Of a stretch of DNA of 64,000 bases, positions 1 through 11,330 are shown piece after piece. The DNA is from Rhizoctonia solani (taxonomy: Eukaryota; Basidiomycota; Agaricomycetes; Cantharellales; Ceratobasidiaceae), in the NCBI RefSeq assembly GCF_016906535.1, contig NC_057382.1, positions 434,001-498,000 on the forward strand, written 5' to 3'. The notes beneath the pieces were generated by a model. The model ran no database searches and was not told the DNA's origin. It was given only the letters and a program-made list of their open reading frames with translations. The position numbers and the translations under genes are program-made. How positions within the stretch are numbered: the first letter of the stretch is position 1; the number at the start of each line of letters is the position of its first letter.

Positions 1-308
1 GTAGTTTTCAATTAATAGCAATCAAAATTATGGATGTGCCCCGGCTAGAGGGTTTATAAGGGAAGGCTACGATAACGAAGAACCGGTGGTCATCTTAGGC
101 TTCCAGTGCCAGGTAGAGTTCATCGGCTGACTCACCCGTGGATAATGGTAAACGCAATCATTTGAAATATACTTAGGACACTCACCTTGTTCCACCGCAG
201 CGAGCGCACAACAACCTTTAGCTTCACAACTCAGTATTACACCCGCCATACGGTCGATTGAATCTCATAATTAATCTCACGTCCTCTTTTTCTGTTGATC
301 CAACTTCA
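1..308. other. Upstream region of the first gene, no gene seen
   Basis: No coding signal that I recognise. It is the probable promoter and 5' UTR of the regulator starting at 309. The short antisense reading frames here show no family motif. Confidence 0.4.
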
Positions 309-2377
309 ATGTCGCAAAATGGCTCATGCGTTCAGAGGTCGAGGAGTGGTTGCATAACATGCCGGAGAAAGTAGGATTGATTCGATGTATTCGACCAAGA
401 CCATCATTACTGACCTTCTCCAGGCGCAAAAAATGTGACGAACAACGACCGTCTTGCTCAAGATGCACCCGCACTAATTCTGGGTGCATATGGCCCAGGC
501 AGTCCGGATTGAATACGAGCCCTCATAGCAATGATTCTGCACCTCACGATACCAACCCTGACAACATATTTCTGGCTTTTCCCCCTTCTTATGGGTCTAG
601 TGAAAATACAAGCGATTTCTCTCAGGCTACTATTGATGAACCTTCTGCTCGGGAAAACGTTGGATTACTCAATGGGTTTCTTGCTGGTGGATACTCTGGT
701 TCGAACCTTTTGGGATCTAATTCTGAGTCTCCCCTGAGACTTGCTTCGGACACTGATATGACTGTGAACCTCGTCAAACCGGTTCTGCCTTCATGGAATA
801 TTTCACCTCAATCTCAAATCACACTCTCGCATCCGTCCAACGATGATAGTGGACAAACATCTTCACGTGGCGCCATTTACGACAGAATTCTAGCGACGCA
901 AATGTGGGAATATGCGCAAGACTTTGGTCCTAGAATTGCATGGCCAAATAGAACTACGGATGACAGTGATGATTTTGACCCGGAGGGTGTAATGCCCCTG
1001 GTAAGGCGTTCAGTTGCCACGTTGAGGGTATTTGAGGAACCAAGCTTCCAGGAATTGCTTAACTTTTGTGAGTTATTTTTGGCGATTCAGATTAACATCG
1101 GACTTTATAGACGCGTCGTACGGCATACATAGATTCGATCTATTTAGCACGTTATATCAGCGATTATGCATCGGTTTGCGAAATACTGTTTACTCGAATA
1201 CGTCGAAGGTTCTGCTCCTCCGATTCACTGAAACATGGGATGGTTGGCACAGCGCTACTCTTTCGAGCAAATTATGAGGTGTCTGCATCGACAGAATCCC
1301 TACGTAACCGTTCAAAAGAACATTATCAACTTGGGGTACGAGCATTGCGTCTCGAATTGGAGAGCACCTATCTTTCCCCATGGGTGAAAATAGCTGGTCT
1401 GGTGGAGCTAATGAATTACGAAGTATGTAATAGCTAAAGGCGCAAAGAATACCACTGATGGCGTGTAGTACAATGCAGGCTACCTATCCGCTTATTATCA
1501 CCACCTTGATCAAGCTGCTGCTCTTGTTAGGGCTGTCATGGGGAATGAAGCAATAGACTTTACCAATCTAAGTGGGGAGCAGACATTTGATATCCGCTGT
1601 ATTGCTTGGTACGATATCTTGAGCAGCATGGCTCTTGCGAGGCCCACGTTGCTCGATTACAAAACAGATACACAGGAACTATCTAGACTCTCACGATGGG
1701 ACAAAGGGGTCGACTCTGATCATGGGATTGAGTGGATTGTGGGATGCCCTGACCCACTGATTGTCCTTGTCGCTCGTGTATCAGCTCTAAGGCATGCCCA
1801 TATCTCACCAGAAGAAAAACTCGCTCTTGGGACCGAAATTGAGCAATTGGCGCGAAACACCCAGTTTCGTCCGTTGAGGAGCACAAACCCTAGGTTTAGA
1901 ATTGCAAGACTGGCTATGCAAGAGGTCTGCCGTCATGCAGCTATCTTGTATGTTTATCATGTGAGTGGCGGTTACCAAACGGAGTAGACTGAAAATCTTA
2001 TTTATATATATCGTAGGCGATATTCAAGTCGGATTCGAGTCATCCAACCGTCCGGGATTCGGTTAAGACTATTATTAAATTGGCATCTATCCTTAAGCCA
2101 GGATTCAACCCTGATTGCTTCATCCCCGTCCCATATTTTATTGTGAGCCAAGATAATGTGTGGTCTGCAACTGACAATAATGAGTATTTAATAGGCGGGA
2201 ACTTTTGCAGAGTCTAAACATGATAGGGTCATACTGAGAAACCGCATACTCAGCTGCGGGAATGAGCGATATCTACGTTACCTGGCAGCTAGGCTAGATG
2301 ACTTGTGGAAGGAGACCGACGCAACCGGGCGATTAGCTCACTGGTCAGGGACGCAGCCACCCACTTTCATCTTTTGA
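309..2377 (+). CDS. Zn(II)2Cys6 fungal-specific transcription factor
   Basis: Nuclear DNA-binding regulator of the Gal4-type binuclear zinc cluster class. I read six exons: 309-370, 424-1067, 1133-1422, 1469-1960, 2017-2142, 2195-2377, giving about 598 aa with all introns GT-AG and phases consistent. The zinc cluster is split by the first intron: CITC comes from exon 1 and the rest from exon 2, giving spacing C-x2-C-x6-C-x6-C-x2-C-x6-C at residues about 15-40, followed by the usual IWP. A low-complexity linker follows. The C-terminal half resembles the fungal-specific TF domain seen in many Rhizoctonia regulators (for example GTALLFRANYE and YLSAYYHHLDQAA). The start ATG at 309 is chosen because it is the in-frame Met just before the first Cys pair; the ATG at 326 is out of frame with the cluster. 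The exon 2/3 junction is the least certain. Target genes are unknown. Confidence 0.85.
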
Positions 2378-2583
2378 CACCACTCGTCTCGTTATATTAT
2401 ACAACTATTTAATACAGAGCTATTTGATTTTGGCTAATCCAATTTAGCATTATGGATTCACAGTGACCAAGGTCGAGCCTCTCAAGGCCCTGAGCTTTCA
2501 GCACAGCCACATTGGTACTGAGTAGCTCCATCTCCAATTAGACACTCCGGATGCAAATTCTATCTACAAACCAAACACCTTCG

Positions 2584-2670
2584 GTAAGTTTCTAACAAGA
2601 AACAAGCAAAATGAAAAGAAAAGAACTGAGGGCCCTAAAAATATAGTCACCTTGCTGCCACTTTCTCTAG
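2584..2670 (+). other. Probable 5' UTR intron of RPS20
   Basis: A consensus donor GTAAGT at 2584 and a pyrimidine-rich CTCTAG acceptor at 2670 lie just before the RPS20 start codon at 2683. Leader introns are common in fungal ribosomal protein genes. Not provable without transcripts. Confidence 0.5.
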
Positions 2671-2682
2671 TCTCCCAGGAAG

Positions 2683-3221
2683 ATGAGCTACGTCGCGAAG
2701 GACAAAGATTACGACGCCACTGGCGCTCCTGTCTCTACTAAGCTCCACAAGATTCGCATTACCTTGACCAGCAGCAATGTTACGAACCTCGAGAAGTGTC
2801 AGTAATACTAAAAAGCTCATTTGCGTATATATTGATTTGCTCCTCGCAGTCTCTCGTGACCTCGTCAACCGTGCTAAGGACAAGGACCTCCGCGTCAAGG
2901 GCCCAGTCCGCCTTCCTACTAAGGTTTTGAGGATCACTACCCGCAAAACTGTAAGTCAATAAATTGGCGCAAGCGGCACTTCTCTCTGATGGCGGCTCGT
3001 TTCTATTTTAGCCTTGCGGTGAGGGTTCCAAGACATGGGACCGTTACGAGCTCAAGATCCACAAGCGCCTTATCGACCTTCACTCCTCATCCGAGATTGT
3101 TAAGCAGATCGTGAGTAGCCGATAAACGTTTGTAGCCCCTCGACACTAAATTTATCCGTTCTAGACCTCCATTTCGCTTGAACCCGGTGTCGAGGTCGAG
3201 GTTACTATTGCCAGCAATTAA
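2683..3221 (+). CDS. RPS20: 40S ribosomal protein S20 (uS10)
   Basis: Small-subunit ribosomal protein of the uS10 family, cytosolic, part of the 40S head. Four exons at 2683-2797, 2850-2950, 3012-3110 and 3165-3221 give 123 aa, close to the usual 115-125 aa. The family core is clear: [11 protein letters not shown], then [45 protein letters not shown] and the C-terminal [14 protein letters not shown]. All three introns are 52-61 bp, GT-AG and phase-consistent. The start is the first ATG of the frame, preceded by a likely leader intron. The gene is intact and is a good local anchor: its clean reading frame shows that the sequence here is accurate. Confidence 0.96.
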
Positions 3222-4844
3222 ATGCTCATCTGTACTATGGTTATGTCAATGTTATGGATGCTTGTCTCATCATCTGAGGGATAATCCAGAAGCTTTACAT
3301 GTGCTCTACAAGGTACTGAACTTCATGGTTTGTGAAATTCGTGAACGTAGAACTCCAAAGCTGATGGCAGAAGTCATGTTCGATGCTCTACATGTATTGA
3401 GGAAGTAAACGCAACGTGTGACTCAAACGCCCCAGTCGCGATGCGAACGTTACATGTTTGTCAAGTTAGAAGGCATGCTATGGAGTCACTGATGCCATCT
3501 TGCCGTAGAATAAACATATGCATTCATCTCACTACGTTCTCCAGAGCGCTCAGAGTCATAATCTTTCATTTTACGGCGTAAATGGCGTCGGTGTTCCGTA
3601 AATAACATAATGGCGCCCCACTTCTCTCAATTGGCGTGTTTTGTTATTGTTGTTTTTTGCAGTGGTGGCGGATTTGTTATCTCGCCTAGGAAGTCTCGGA
3701 CAGTGAATTCCGGCTCAGGGCTGTGATATTTGTATCACTAATTAAGCAGCAAGATCTATTATTGGCAGATGCCAAGGCGTAGCGCGCTGACTAATCAAGC
3801 GCAGCGAGGGCTTGCTCTTCTCCACCAATAGGTGAGGTTGGAACCGCCCCATATGATTAGAGCTCATTAAACCACAGCATGTCTTTTTTTAATATTTTGC
3901 CTGATAGAGAACGTCGGGAGTGCAAAGTCCACAGAGAGCCCAGGCACACCTTGTTGGGATCCTTGATAAGGGCGCTCAGGCTCCAGAACGAGGTGCGCAG
4001 GTGATGAATCACGAGTCTCTTCGGGCTCTTCTCTCCAATGCCGTACCCTACGAACCAGCAAGATAGACCGATCGATGAGCTAAAAATAATTCATGAAGCA
4101 GCTATACTGGTAGAACTCGATACACAGTGTGATTTCTCGCGGTTCTCTTGGCAAGCCACATGTCAATTGTCTCTTGTCAGCACTAGTTCCGGTAGATATA
4201 CTTGTGGTACCGAAGATATCGATGCTTAGACAAGCTATGTCCCCGGGCGCTACAGATAACGTTCTCTCGGTTCAATGCATATTCTACCGATCCAACCCTT
4301 GTTACATACCCTCTCTTGGCCTCTGTCGGTCTATGCTTTCCATTTATCAAGACCGATTCGGCACAGCGTTGAGATATACATCGCATCAAACGTCACTTTA
4401 ACGTACGGTAGTCATTCCGTAAGTCCAATCGACGATAGGCACCTGGGTAATTGATATAATATTTTTCATCTCAAACATTCCATTTTTAGATACAAGTGGT
4501 GAACCTCACCTCCAATCTCGAAGTCAGCTTTTAGCGAGTCCGGAATTGGGGATCCTTGATCGTTTTCACCATGGGCTTCTGCGGCGCCATGCTCCCTAAT
4601 GCCACCGCCGATGGTAAGCCGGAATGGGAAGGCTGGGCTCTTCATCGACTGTATTTCTCCGTCTTCCTCTACCGGTGTAGCCGCATGAATTTGCGGATTT
4701 TGCACCTGGCCAACCATCTTGCTTGTTCTCTCATTTACCCTGTGCCATGCAGCCTTCGGCCATTGGCAACACGGATACCGGCTGAACTCGTCACCGAGGC
4801 TTATTCGATCGAATTGCTAGTGTACCACCCCTGCCATTCTATCC
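3222..4844. other. Intergenic, weak - strand coding trace only
   Basis: No recognisable gene. Two - strand open frames (about 4717-4466 and 4061-3867) have a plausible hydrophilic composition and might be exons of an unidentified gene, but no family motif or convincing splice chain links them. Treat them as unsupported. Confidence 0.3.
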
Positions 4845-4850
4845 TATAAA
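4845..4850 (+). promoter_or_regulatory. TATA box of the oxalate decarboxylase gene
   Basis: TATAAA lies 79 bp upstream of the ATG at 4929, a normal distance for a fungal core promoter. Position-only evidence. Confidence 0.5.
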
Positions 4851-4928
4851 GGATGGCCTTGGCGAGCTCGAAATACTCAGAGGTCTCCTCTACTCGGCGT
4901 ACTTGGCACAATCAAACCTTCAATCGAG

Positions 4929-6988
4929 ATGTTTACTCCTTTCATTGTTGCTCTTGCTCTTTCAGCAGGTGTTCTCGGTGCGCCAGCTCCTGCTGCCGAC
5001 GCGAAGACTTCCTCGACCACCAAACATGCATCTACTTCGACCACCTCCTCCGTGTCGACCGCCGTCCCATCTTCAACAGTTGATTCTTCTCTGCCCGTTC
5101 CCACTCTCCCTTATGCGTCGGACGACTTGAACGAGTCGTATCTTGACAAGTTCCAGAATGAGCTCCCCGAACCAATCCGGGGTACCAAAGGCGCGAAGCT
5201 CCTCGGTCCCCAGAATGTTGCGCTCGACCGTCAAAATCCTGACTTTCTGGCTAGCCCAGGCACGGACAACGGCGCAGTGTAAGTTCAAGCCTAGTTTATT
5301 ATTATTATTATTATTTTCCCCAAGCTAACTGCCCGATATAGCTCCAACGTCAAGTGGCCATTCAGCTTGTCCCACAACCGTGTTCAGGATGGTGGTTGGG
5401 CGCGTCAGCAGAACGGTATGTTATAGAGAGTTGAAATCACGCCCTGCATATGTCTGACTAGTGCCAATTAGTCCACGCAATGCCGATCGCAACGACGATG
5501 GCTGGTGTGAACATGCGTCTGAAAGCTGGAGGAATTCGGTAAGCATCATGCACAAAAGCCGAATCAGGTGTTCTGACAGTCGAATAGTGAATTGCATTGG
5601 CATATCACCGCCGAGGTTTGTGAAAACATTGACTCTGCAAGCATTATACTAACTGCTGTAAATCTACAAGTGGGCATATGTTTTAGCGGTAAGTAGACCA
5701 ACCAGCAATTCTATTATGTGACATCAAATCTTAACATTTGGGGAACTACAGGGAAGTTGCCGCGTCTCCGTTACCAATGCCGATGGCCAGAACTATGATG
5801 TCGATGTCGTATGTATTTGATTTGAATGGCACCGGGACGGCTCTTTTTGATTTTTTTTCCCCCTTCAGTATCCTGGTGATCTTTGGTACTTCCCAGCTGG
5901 CATTCCTCACGTGCTTCAAGGCCTCAACGACGTTGCTGATGGCTGCGAGTTCCTTTTGGTACAATCCTCACCATACTATCTTTATACAAGTCTAATTGAT
6001 CACGCCCAGGTTTTCGATGATGGAGAGTTCAGCGAAGACTCCACTTTCTCGGTCACCGACTGGATGGCTCATGTCCCCAAGGAGGTCCTAAGCAAGAACT
6101 TCAAGGTCAACGCCTCTGCCTTCGATCATATCCCCGACCGTCAACTTTGGATGCTTCCTAGCGCTGTGCCAACAGGCAGTGCTGCAGACAAGGCCGTAAA
6201 GAGTCCACAAGGCGTATCTACATTGCCCTACACATTCGCTGCAAGCAAGGCCAACTCGACCAAGGTATCCATCACAATATATCTTCCTTAAATGGAGATT
6301 AAACCTTGGTATTATCAAATAGGTTCAAGGTGGAACTGTCAAGGTTGTCGATTCTCGTACTTTCGAAATCAGCAAGACTATTGCAATGGCAGAAGTCAGC
6401 GTTGAAGTGGGAGGAATTCGGGAACTCCACGTGAGTATCGAAACAAAGCTACTCTATTATATTACTCTATCATAACCAATCCTTTTCCCAGTGGCACCCA
6501 ACTCAACCCGAATGGAGTTATTTCATGTGAGTCTTGTTAGATAACGCTCGCTAACGGATACTAACTACCTTTTATAGCGAAGGAAACGCGCGTATTACAG
6601 TATTTGCAGCTCAGGCCAATGCTCGCACCTTCAACTACCAGGCTGGTGATATTGGTAAGCTTCAATAATTTGATGACAAAAATATTCTCTTATTAATGCA
6701 CTATCAAGGTTATGTTCCTCCCTCTTTCGGTCACTACGTTGAGAACATTGGCAACACCACTCTCAAGTTCCTCGAGATCTTCAACGCCGACAAATATGAG
6801 GATATCTCGCTGAACCAGTGGCTCGCGCTCACCCCTCCTGACTTGGTCAAGGTGCGATCGTTTTCATTATTCACTCATTCCGTGAAACTGACAACGACGT
6901 CCCGTAGGCTCACTTGCAACTCAGCGATGACACCATTAGCAAGCTACAGAAGGTCAAGCCTATTGTTGTCGGGTCTGGTCTGCTTTAG
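4929..6988 (+). CDS. Secreted bicupin oxalate decarboxylase
   Basis: Predicted to convert oxalate to formate and CO2 with two Mn-binding cupin domains, outside the cell or in the wall. Thirteen exons (4929-5278, 5342-5415, 5472-5538, 5588-5615, 5671-5688, 5752-5808, 5869-5958, 6010-6264, 6323-6430, 6492-6526, 6578-6654, 6709-6851, 6908-6988) give 460 aa. Seen: a signal peptide (about residues 1-18), a Ser/Thr-rich linker, then NVKWPFSLSHNR. Cupin 1 has RELHWHITAEWAYV plus PGDLWYFPAGIPH; cupin 2 has RELHWHPTQPEWSYF plus VPPSFGHYVEN. These supply the His-x-His, Glu and distal His metal ligands twice. The lid segment after cupin 1 reads FSEDST, with the Glu associated with decarboxylase rather than oxidase activity. 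Exon 5 is only 18 bp. All phases agree, so the gene looks functional. Fungal family members protect against self-made or environmental oxalate. Confidence 0.93.
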
Positions 6989-7289
6989 TTTGTCTGTATA
7001 GTGTTTTACGCGATTTGGAAATGTAGCTTCTATGTGATCATTTGCTTTTTGGTATTCAATCAAACAGTTTCAATTCTACATCAATATTGGTGAATTTTAT
7101 GTGGCCATTAAGGTACCGCATATATAGCGCTGGCTACAGTACTTGTCAAGCTTGGCTACAGCAGAACAACGCCTTAATGGGGGTAACAATAATCAAGCAT
7201 ATAAATGAGTGATTCCAAAAAATCAAAGCCAAAAAAATGGGACTTAACCTCCGGGGCTAGATAGCCACTCTCATGGGCAGAAGTAAAAT

Positions 7290-7610
7290 TATGTGTGTAT
7301 AATCAAAGAAATAGAACACCATATATAGCGTCGTCCGAAACCAGCGCGGGTGGAAAATCTGGCACGGAGCGCGCAAATGAGAATTGGGGCACCGAGACTA
7401 TGACTCGCGGGTTGGGTGGCCATCCGCGACGACAGGAATGGAGGGTGATGGGAGGCCCAAGGAAAAGATTGTATAACTGAGTCTGGGCGACCATGACATC
7501 CTAGGGATGGTGGGCAGGACGAAAGGAAATATATGTGCGCAATTAGAGCGAGCGACACAGTATAGGCAAGACGGGTGCGACCGTACGTATACGGACGGGC
7601 GGCATTGTGC
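7290..7610 (+). repeat. Dispersed repeat, copy A
   Basis: About 300 bp that reappears, diverged and inverted, at about 42960-43250, and whose core also resembles the insertion at 14178-14597. Shared blocks include GGGGCACCGAGAC, GGTGGCCATCCG-like and GGAATGGAGGGTG segments and, further on, an AGGGATRGTGGGC block. No coding capacity is seen. It lies 300 bp downstream of the oxalate decarboxylase gene. Candidate solo LTR or non-autonomous element. Confidence 0.6.
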
Positions 7611-8678
7611 ACCTTGCGGCCAAGTCTCACTGTGTCAACTAAAGTTATGGAAAGTCGCTACGAAATGACCTTGTAATATTAGTCAAAAGTCTACTAGAAT
7701 TCTGTATGTATCTTTAGGGTTTCTGTAGCTTCCTCAAACAATCGGTCGGAATCGTACTAAAGACGGTCTATGCGATTGTTCGGGTTAAAATTTTCCGGAT
7801 GTTTACACCGTTTTTAGCACGTTTTGTCAACAACTCTGTCTCTTACGGGAATCTGGTATACTCGCATCGTACGGTGGTCCGGGCTTGTAGTTCTTTATAG
7901 GCTCCGAAACATGCCCACAATTTTGAGTGATTAGGCTTAGTTTGGCAATATAATTTTTTGGTGCTATCGGTATATAAGTTTAAATCGTATATAGAATATA
8001 TCTCATATGAGGCAAGGCGAGCATCTCGATCGAATTTTTGTAACTCCCTGAAGAGTCCAAAGTCGAATTGTGCCATCAAGTGGTGGATTTTGATATCCGA
8101 AAAATGCGTACTTCCGGACTTCAGTCTATCACGTGATCGGATTGAGGATTTTGGATAACTACAAGCTCTGGCTGAACGCCATCGAGTATAGCAACACAAG
8201 TTACGACCCCAATGTATCCAACCAAGCCATGTGAGGCTCATGCTCTCATTTTTACGGAATATTTCCATGGCCATTCTGTATGCATAAATCGAAATCCTCG
8301 GCTACCTATGGCTATAGACGCTTGGTCATGACTACACCATCCACCATATGAAACGAGAGTAATAACCTGCTAAATAGTTACAAAGACAGGATTCGCAACG
8401 AAGCGATGTTACGCATATTATATATTATTAAGTACTCACGTGGATCTGGAGTCTAATAGCTTACTAAGGATTCCCCTTTCAGATTTGACTTTGGCTTGGT
8501 CGATCAGATATGACCGGCTTTTGTTCTCGCATGAAGCGCCAGCATTGTTTTTACCAGAATCCTTTGGATTTAGACTTCTGCACGGTACGTCTGGTGGCAT
8601 CTACGTATATTATGCACTTGCCGCAGACTCACAGCAGCTTCACATCCCCCCGTATTCACCTGCGACCATTCATCTTTC
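7611..8678. other. AT-rich intergenic region, no gene seen
   Basis: A 143-codon - strand frame (7843-8274) lies here, but its composition, rich in Lys, Tyr and Ser from AT-rich DNA, shows no family motif. I do not call it. The last 250 bases are open in two frames and could hold an upstream exon of the HMG gene. Confidence 0.35.
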
Positions 8679-10224
8679 ATGCCTACATTCAGAAACGAAG
8701 CCTCACTTTGTGCTTTTTCTGGCTTCCAAGCTCTCGATGACCGTACACAATCCACGATACTCCGAATGTTAAGAGATGATCGCCTGAATAATTATGGTGG
8801 CCTCAAGCGCCCTCCCAATGCGTGGTTGCTTTTCCGTTCGGAGATGCTGGCAGCTAATCCTGAAATGAAATCCATCTCCCAAGCCGAGGTTACAGTGAAA
8901 TGTAAATCTCACTGGAGTTTGCTTAGCTCTGAGGAACGCAAAAAGCTTCAAGACCGAGCACATCAAGCGACTGTTGAATTGCTCCAATATTTTCCAGACT
9001 ACGCTTACCAGCCGATGTCCATGGAAAACAAAGCGAAGTGGAAGCAGCTCGGTATTTATTACAGAAAAGAGTTTTGGGTGTCCTCGGCTGCCCGGATCGC
9101 GGAGAAGATTGTGAGTCCGGGTAAACCCTGGAACGGGTTTTTGACTTTGGAGAAGTGGCTGGATGAGCATTATCCAGGCGCATCAGATTACTTGTAAGCT
9201 ATCTCGAGAAAAAAGTACCGAATAGCTGATCTCTTTCAAGGTCTCTAGCCACCGTTGTCACTGGAGCAGAGCATACATCCGAGTCCGGGTCTCCGGCTCG
9301 TCTCGTTTCCCCATTGCGAGTCCTACGGTACCTCACCTTCAGCTATTTCCTTAGCATATGTACGACTAATATCTACCTTCTAAGTAGTAAACATGATGGC
9401 AGATCTATCCGCGCCCCGATCGCGACAAATAAAGCAAGTTCTTTTAGGCTTCATCCATATAATAAGCATAGCAGGTAAGCCAAAAATATGTATTTACTTG
9501 TGCCTATTGGGTTGTACCTTACATGAGTTTACAGGGCGCCTGTTCCTCCCACAAAGGGGGATACACTAGAGCAGGCACAAATCGGGAGTGCTAGCAGGGC
9601 TCTACCACCTGACCAGCTGAAAGATGTTCTAGTTCCTATTGACTCTCAATCATCTGGTTCTCAGCGCAAGAGGCAAGTTCTGTTTGCGCACCAGCCAGTC
9701 TCTCCTAACGTTCGTTTTTGTGATGTAACAGGCTTGTTTTGTCCATGTTTCAATTAAAGGGGAAGATGGTATGGGTGTCAGAGATTATAGATGATCATGT
9801 TCCAGAAGATACCCTCAGGAAATTCTTGGATTCAACGTAAGTGCTACGATCAGAGAGGACGGGCCTATTACTTACTGTAACATCTCACATCTTAAGTGGC
9901 CCCAACGAAGTCTCGACCGATCACCTCATATTGCGAGATTATACGGACCCTTGGGTGCCCGAAGCGATGGACGAGAATGGCAAACTGTTTTACCCACATA
10001 TAAGTTCGATTCCCGAATATCACGAGTATATACGGGCGTACCACTCTTCTCAAGAGCGTGGCCTGGACTTCGTATGGCCACCTCCACCTCGATCTTCTTC
10101 AGCCACAGCCCTGCCTATTGGGCAGCCAGACTCATCTGTGGCATCCGTGATAAGGGAGACTGCGCCTCAGCATTCGGGTTCTCGGGACTCAAGTATACCA
10201 CGGGGAAGCCCTACTCTTGACTGA
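8679..10224 (+). CDS. HMG-box transcription factor (MATA_HMG-like)
   Basis: Predicted nuclear DNA-bending regulator. Six exons: 8679-9193, 9241-9327, 9385-9474, 9535-9672, 9732-9836, 9897-10224, about 420 aa, all phases consistent. The HMG box is at about residues 42-113: it begins LKRPPNAWLLFRSEM, contains KCKSHWSLLSSEERKK and ends FPDYAYQP, matching the RPPNAFILFR...W..L...E...Y pattern of fungal mating-type and related HMG proteins. The remainder is Ser/Pro-rich and unrecognised. Intron 4 (9673-9731) starts with GCAAGT, so it is a GC-AG intron; reading through it gives an early stop. The ATG at 8679 is the first in the frame, but an upstream exon cannot be excluded. No pheromone or homeodomain genes are nearby, so a mating-locus role is not supported by context. 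Confidence 0.8.
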
Positions 10225-10799
10225 AACACCAAAGCATTACTTTTATTCTCTGCGCTAACTTTGTTTCGGAGGCAGATTCTGAGTTTATCGCGGCTTGAGA
10301 AGGGAAGGTCCTTTCTTGTCAACACTATTGAAGGATCCGATTAAGAGGGGTCTCGAGTTTAATTTTGAATGGCTGATCAATATTAATGTTTGTTTTGGTT
10401 TCTAACTTCTTGGATAATACTTAATCTACCATCTCTATACCCAATTTATCTGTTTGTGTGGTTGTCTGAGCGGCTATATGCACACGCGCATGTTAGCTTA
10501 ATAGAAACGAGCTCAACCTATAGCTATGGCCATTGGAATTTCCCCGTTTTGATAAGAAGGGTCCAGAATACCAGCAAAATAAAGGTTTTGAACATAAGTA
10601 AGTATAAGGTGGTGCCAAGTGGCCCGCAGAGTTGCACAACCAATACTGTGGCAGGCTAGGGCGGTCCCTACGGATATAGCGTGACACGACGTCGCAAGAA
10701 ATATCTTTGCTCGCGACTACTTCACTGGCTACCACACTCGGCATGGTCTATACCTTTCGTCCCACCCCCCTGGTCACAAAAGGAGTATAGTAGCTACCC

Positions 10800-11330
10800 G
10801 ACCCACAAGTCTTACTCGTGTCTCGGGGGCTTGCTCTCGAGCTTGGGCTTCCAACGCTTGCTGTGTGCGATGCATCCATGGATCAGTTGGATATACTCCA
10901 AGCTTTCACGCCAGGCAATATGCACACGGCTGTCCGTCCGAGTTTCTTGTGACCTCAGCAGAGATACACAATTCGAGACGACAATATCCGAAGAATACGT
11001 GTAGCAAAATTCACTGGCAGTCGATAGAAGAGCGTATCCTACTACTGTATCAATTTCCTGATGAAAAGGGCACAAGGACAGTATATTCAGCCCAGTCGAT
11101 CGCACGGTTAGCAGTCCGAGAACGCTGGAGACATGCGGCTCTGGTTTATCTATACTTGGTATGTGCATAAGAGTTTAGCATCAAGTGATCGATTGAAGAT
11201 TGATGCTTTATCAGTTAATGTGTAGTGCGCCATCAAACGACGCGCGCATACAATGCTTTGCGAAGCGGGGGACCAACAGCACCAGGCCAAACACTAATAC
11301 GTCTTCCTTCCATCACTATGTTTTCTTGTA
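10800..11330 (+). pseudogene. Relic of a fungal-specific transcription factor C-terminus
   Basis: One frame reads SIARLAVRERWRHAALVYLYL, then a GTATGT donor at about 11159, a TGTAG acceptor at about 11224 and GAPSNDARIQ. This matches the conserved end of the same regulator family as the gene at 309-2377 (there ARLAMQEVCRHAAILYVY). Upstream and downstream the frame is broken by stops and shifts, and no zinc cluster is found within the preceding kilobase. It looks like a decayed copy. Confidence 0.5.

Noticed and set aside
1068..1110. Alternative third intron 1068-1110 in the first Zn2Cys6 gene
   Set aside because: It leads into a frame that stops at 1277, while ending the intron at 1132 keeps the conserved family frame.
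7843..8274. 143-codon - strand frame as a gene
   Set aside because: AT-rich composition, no family motif, no splice context.
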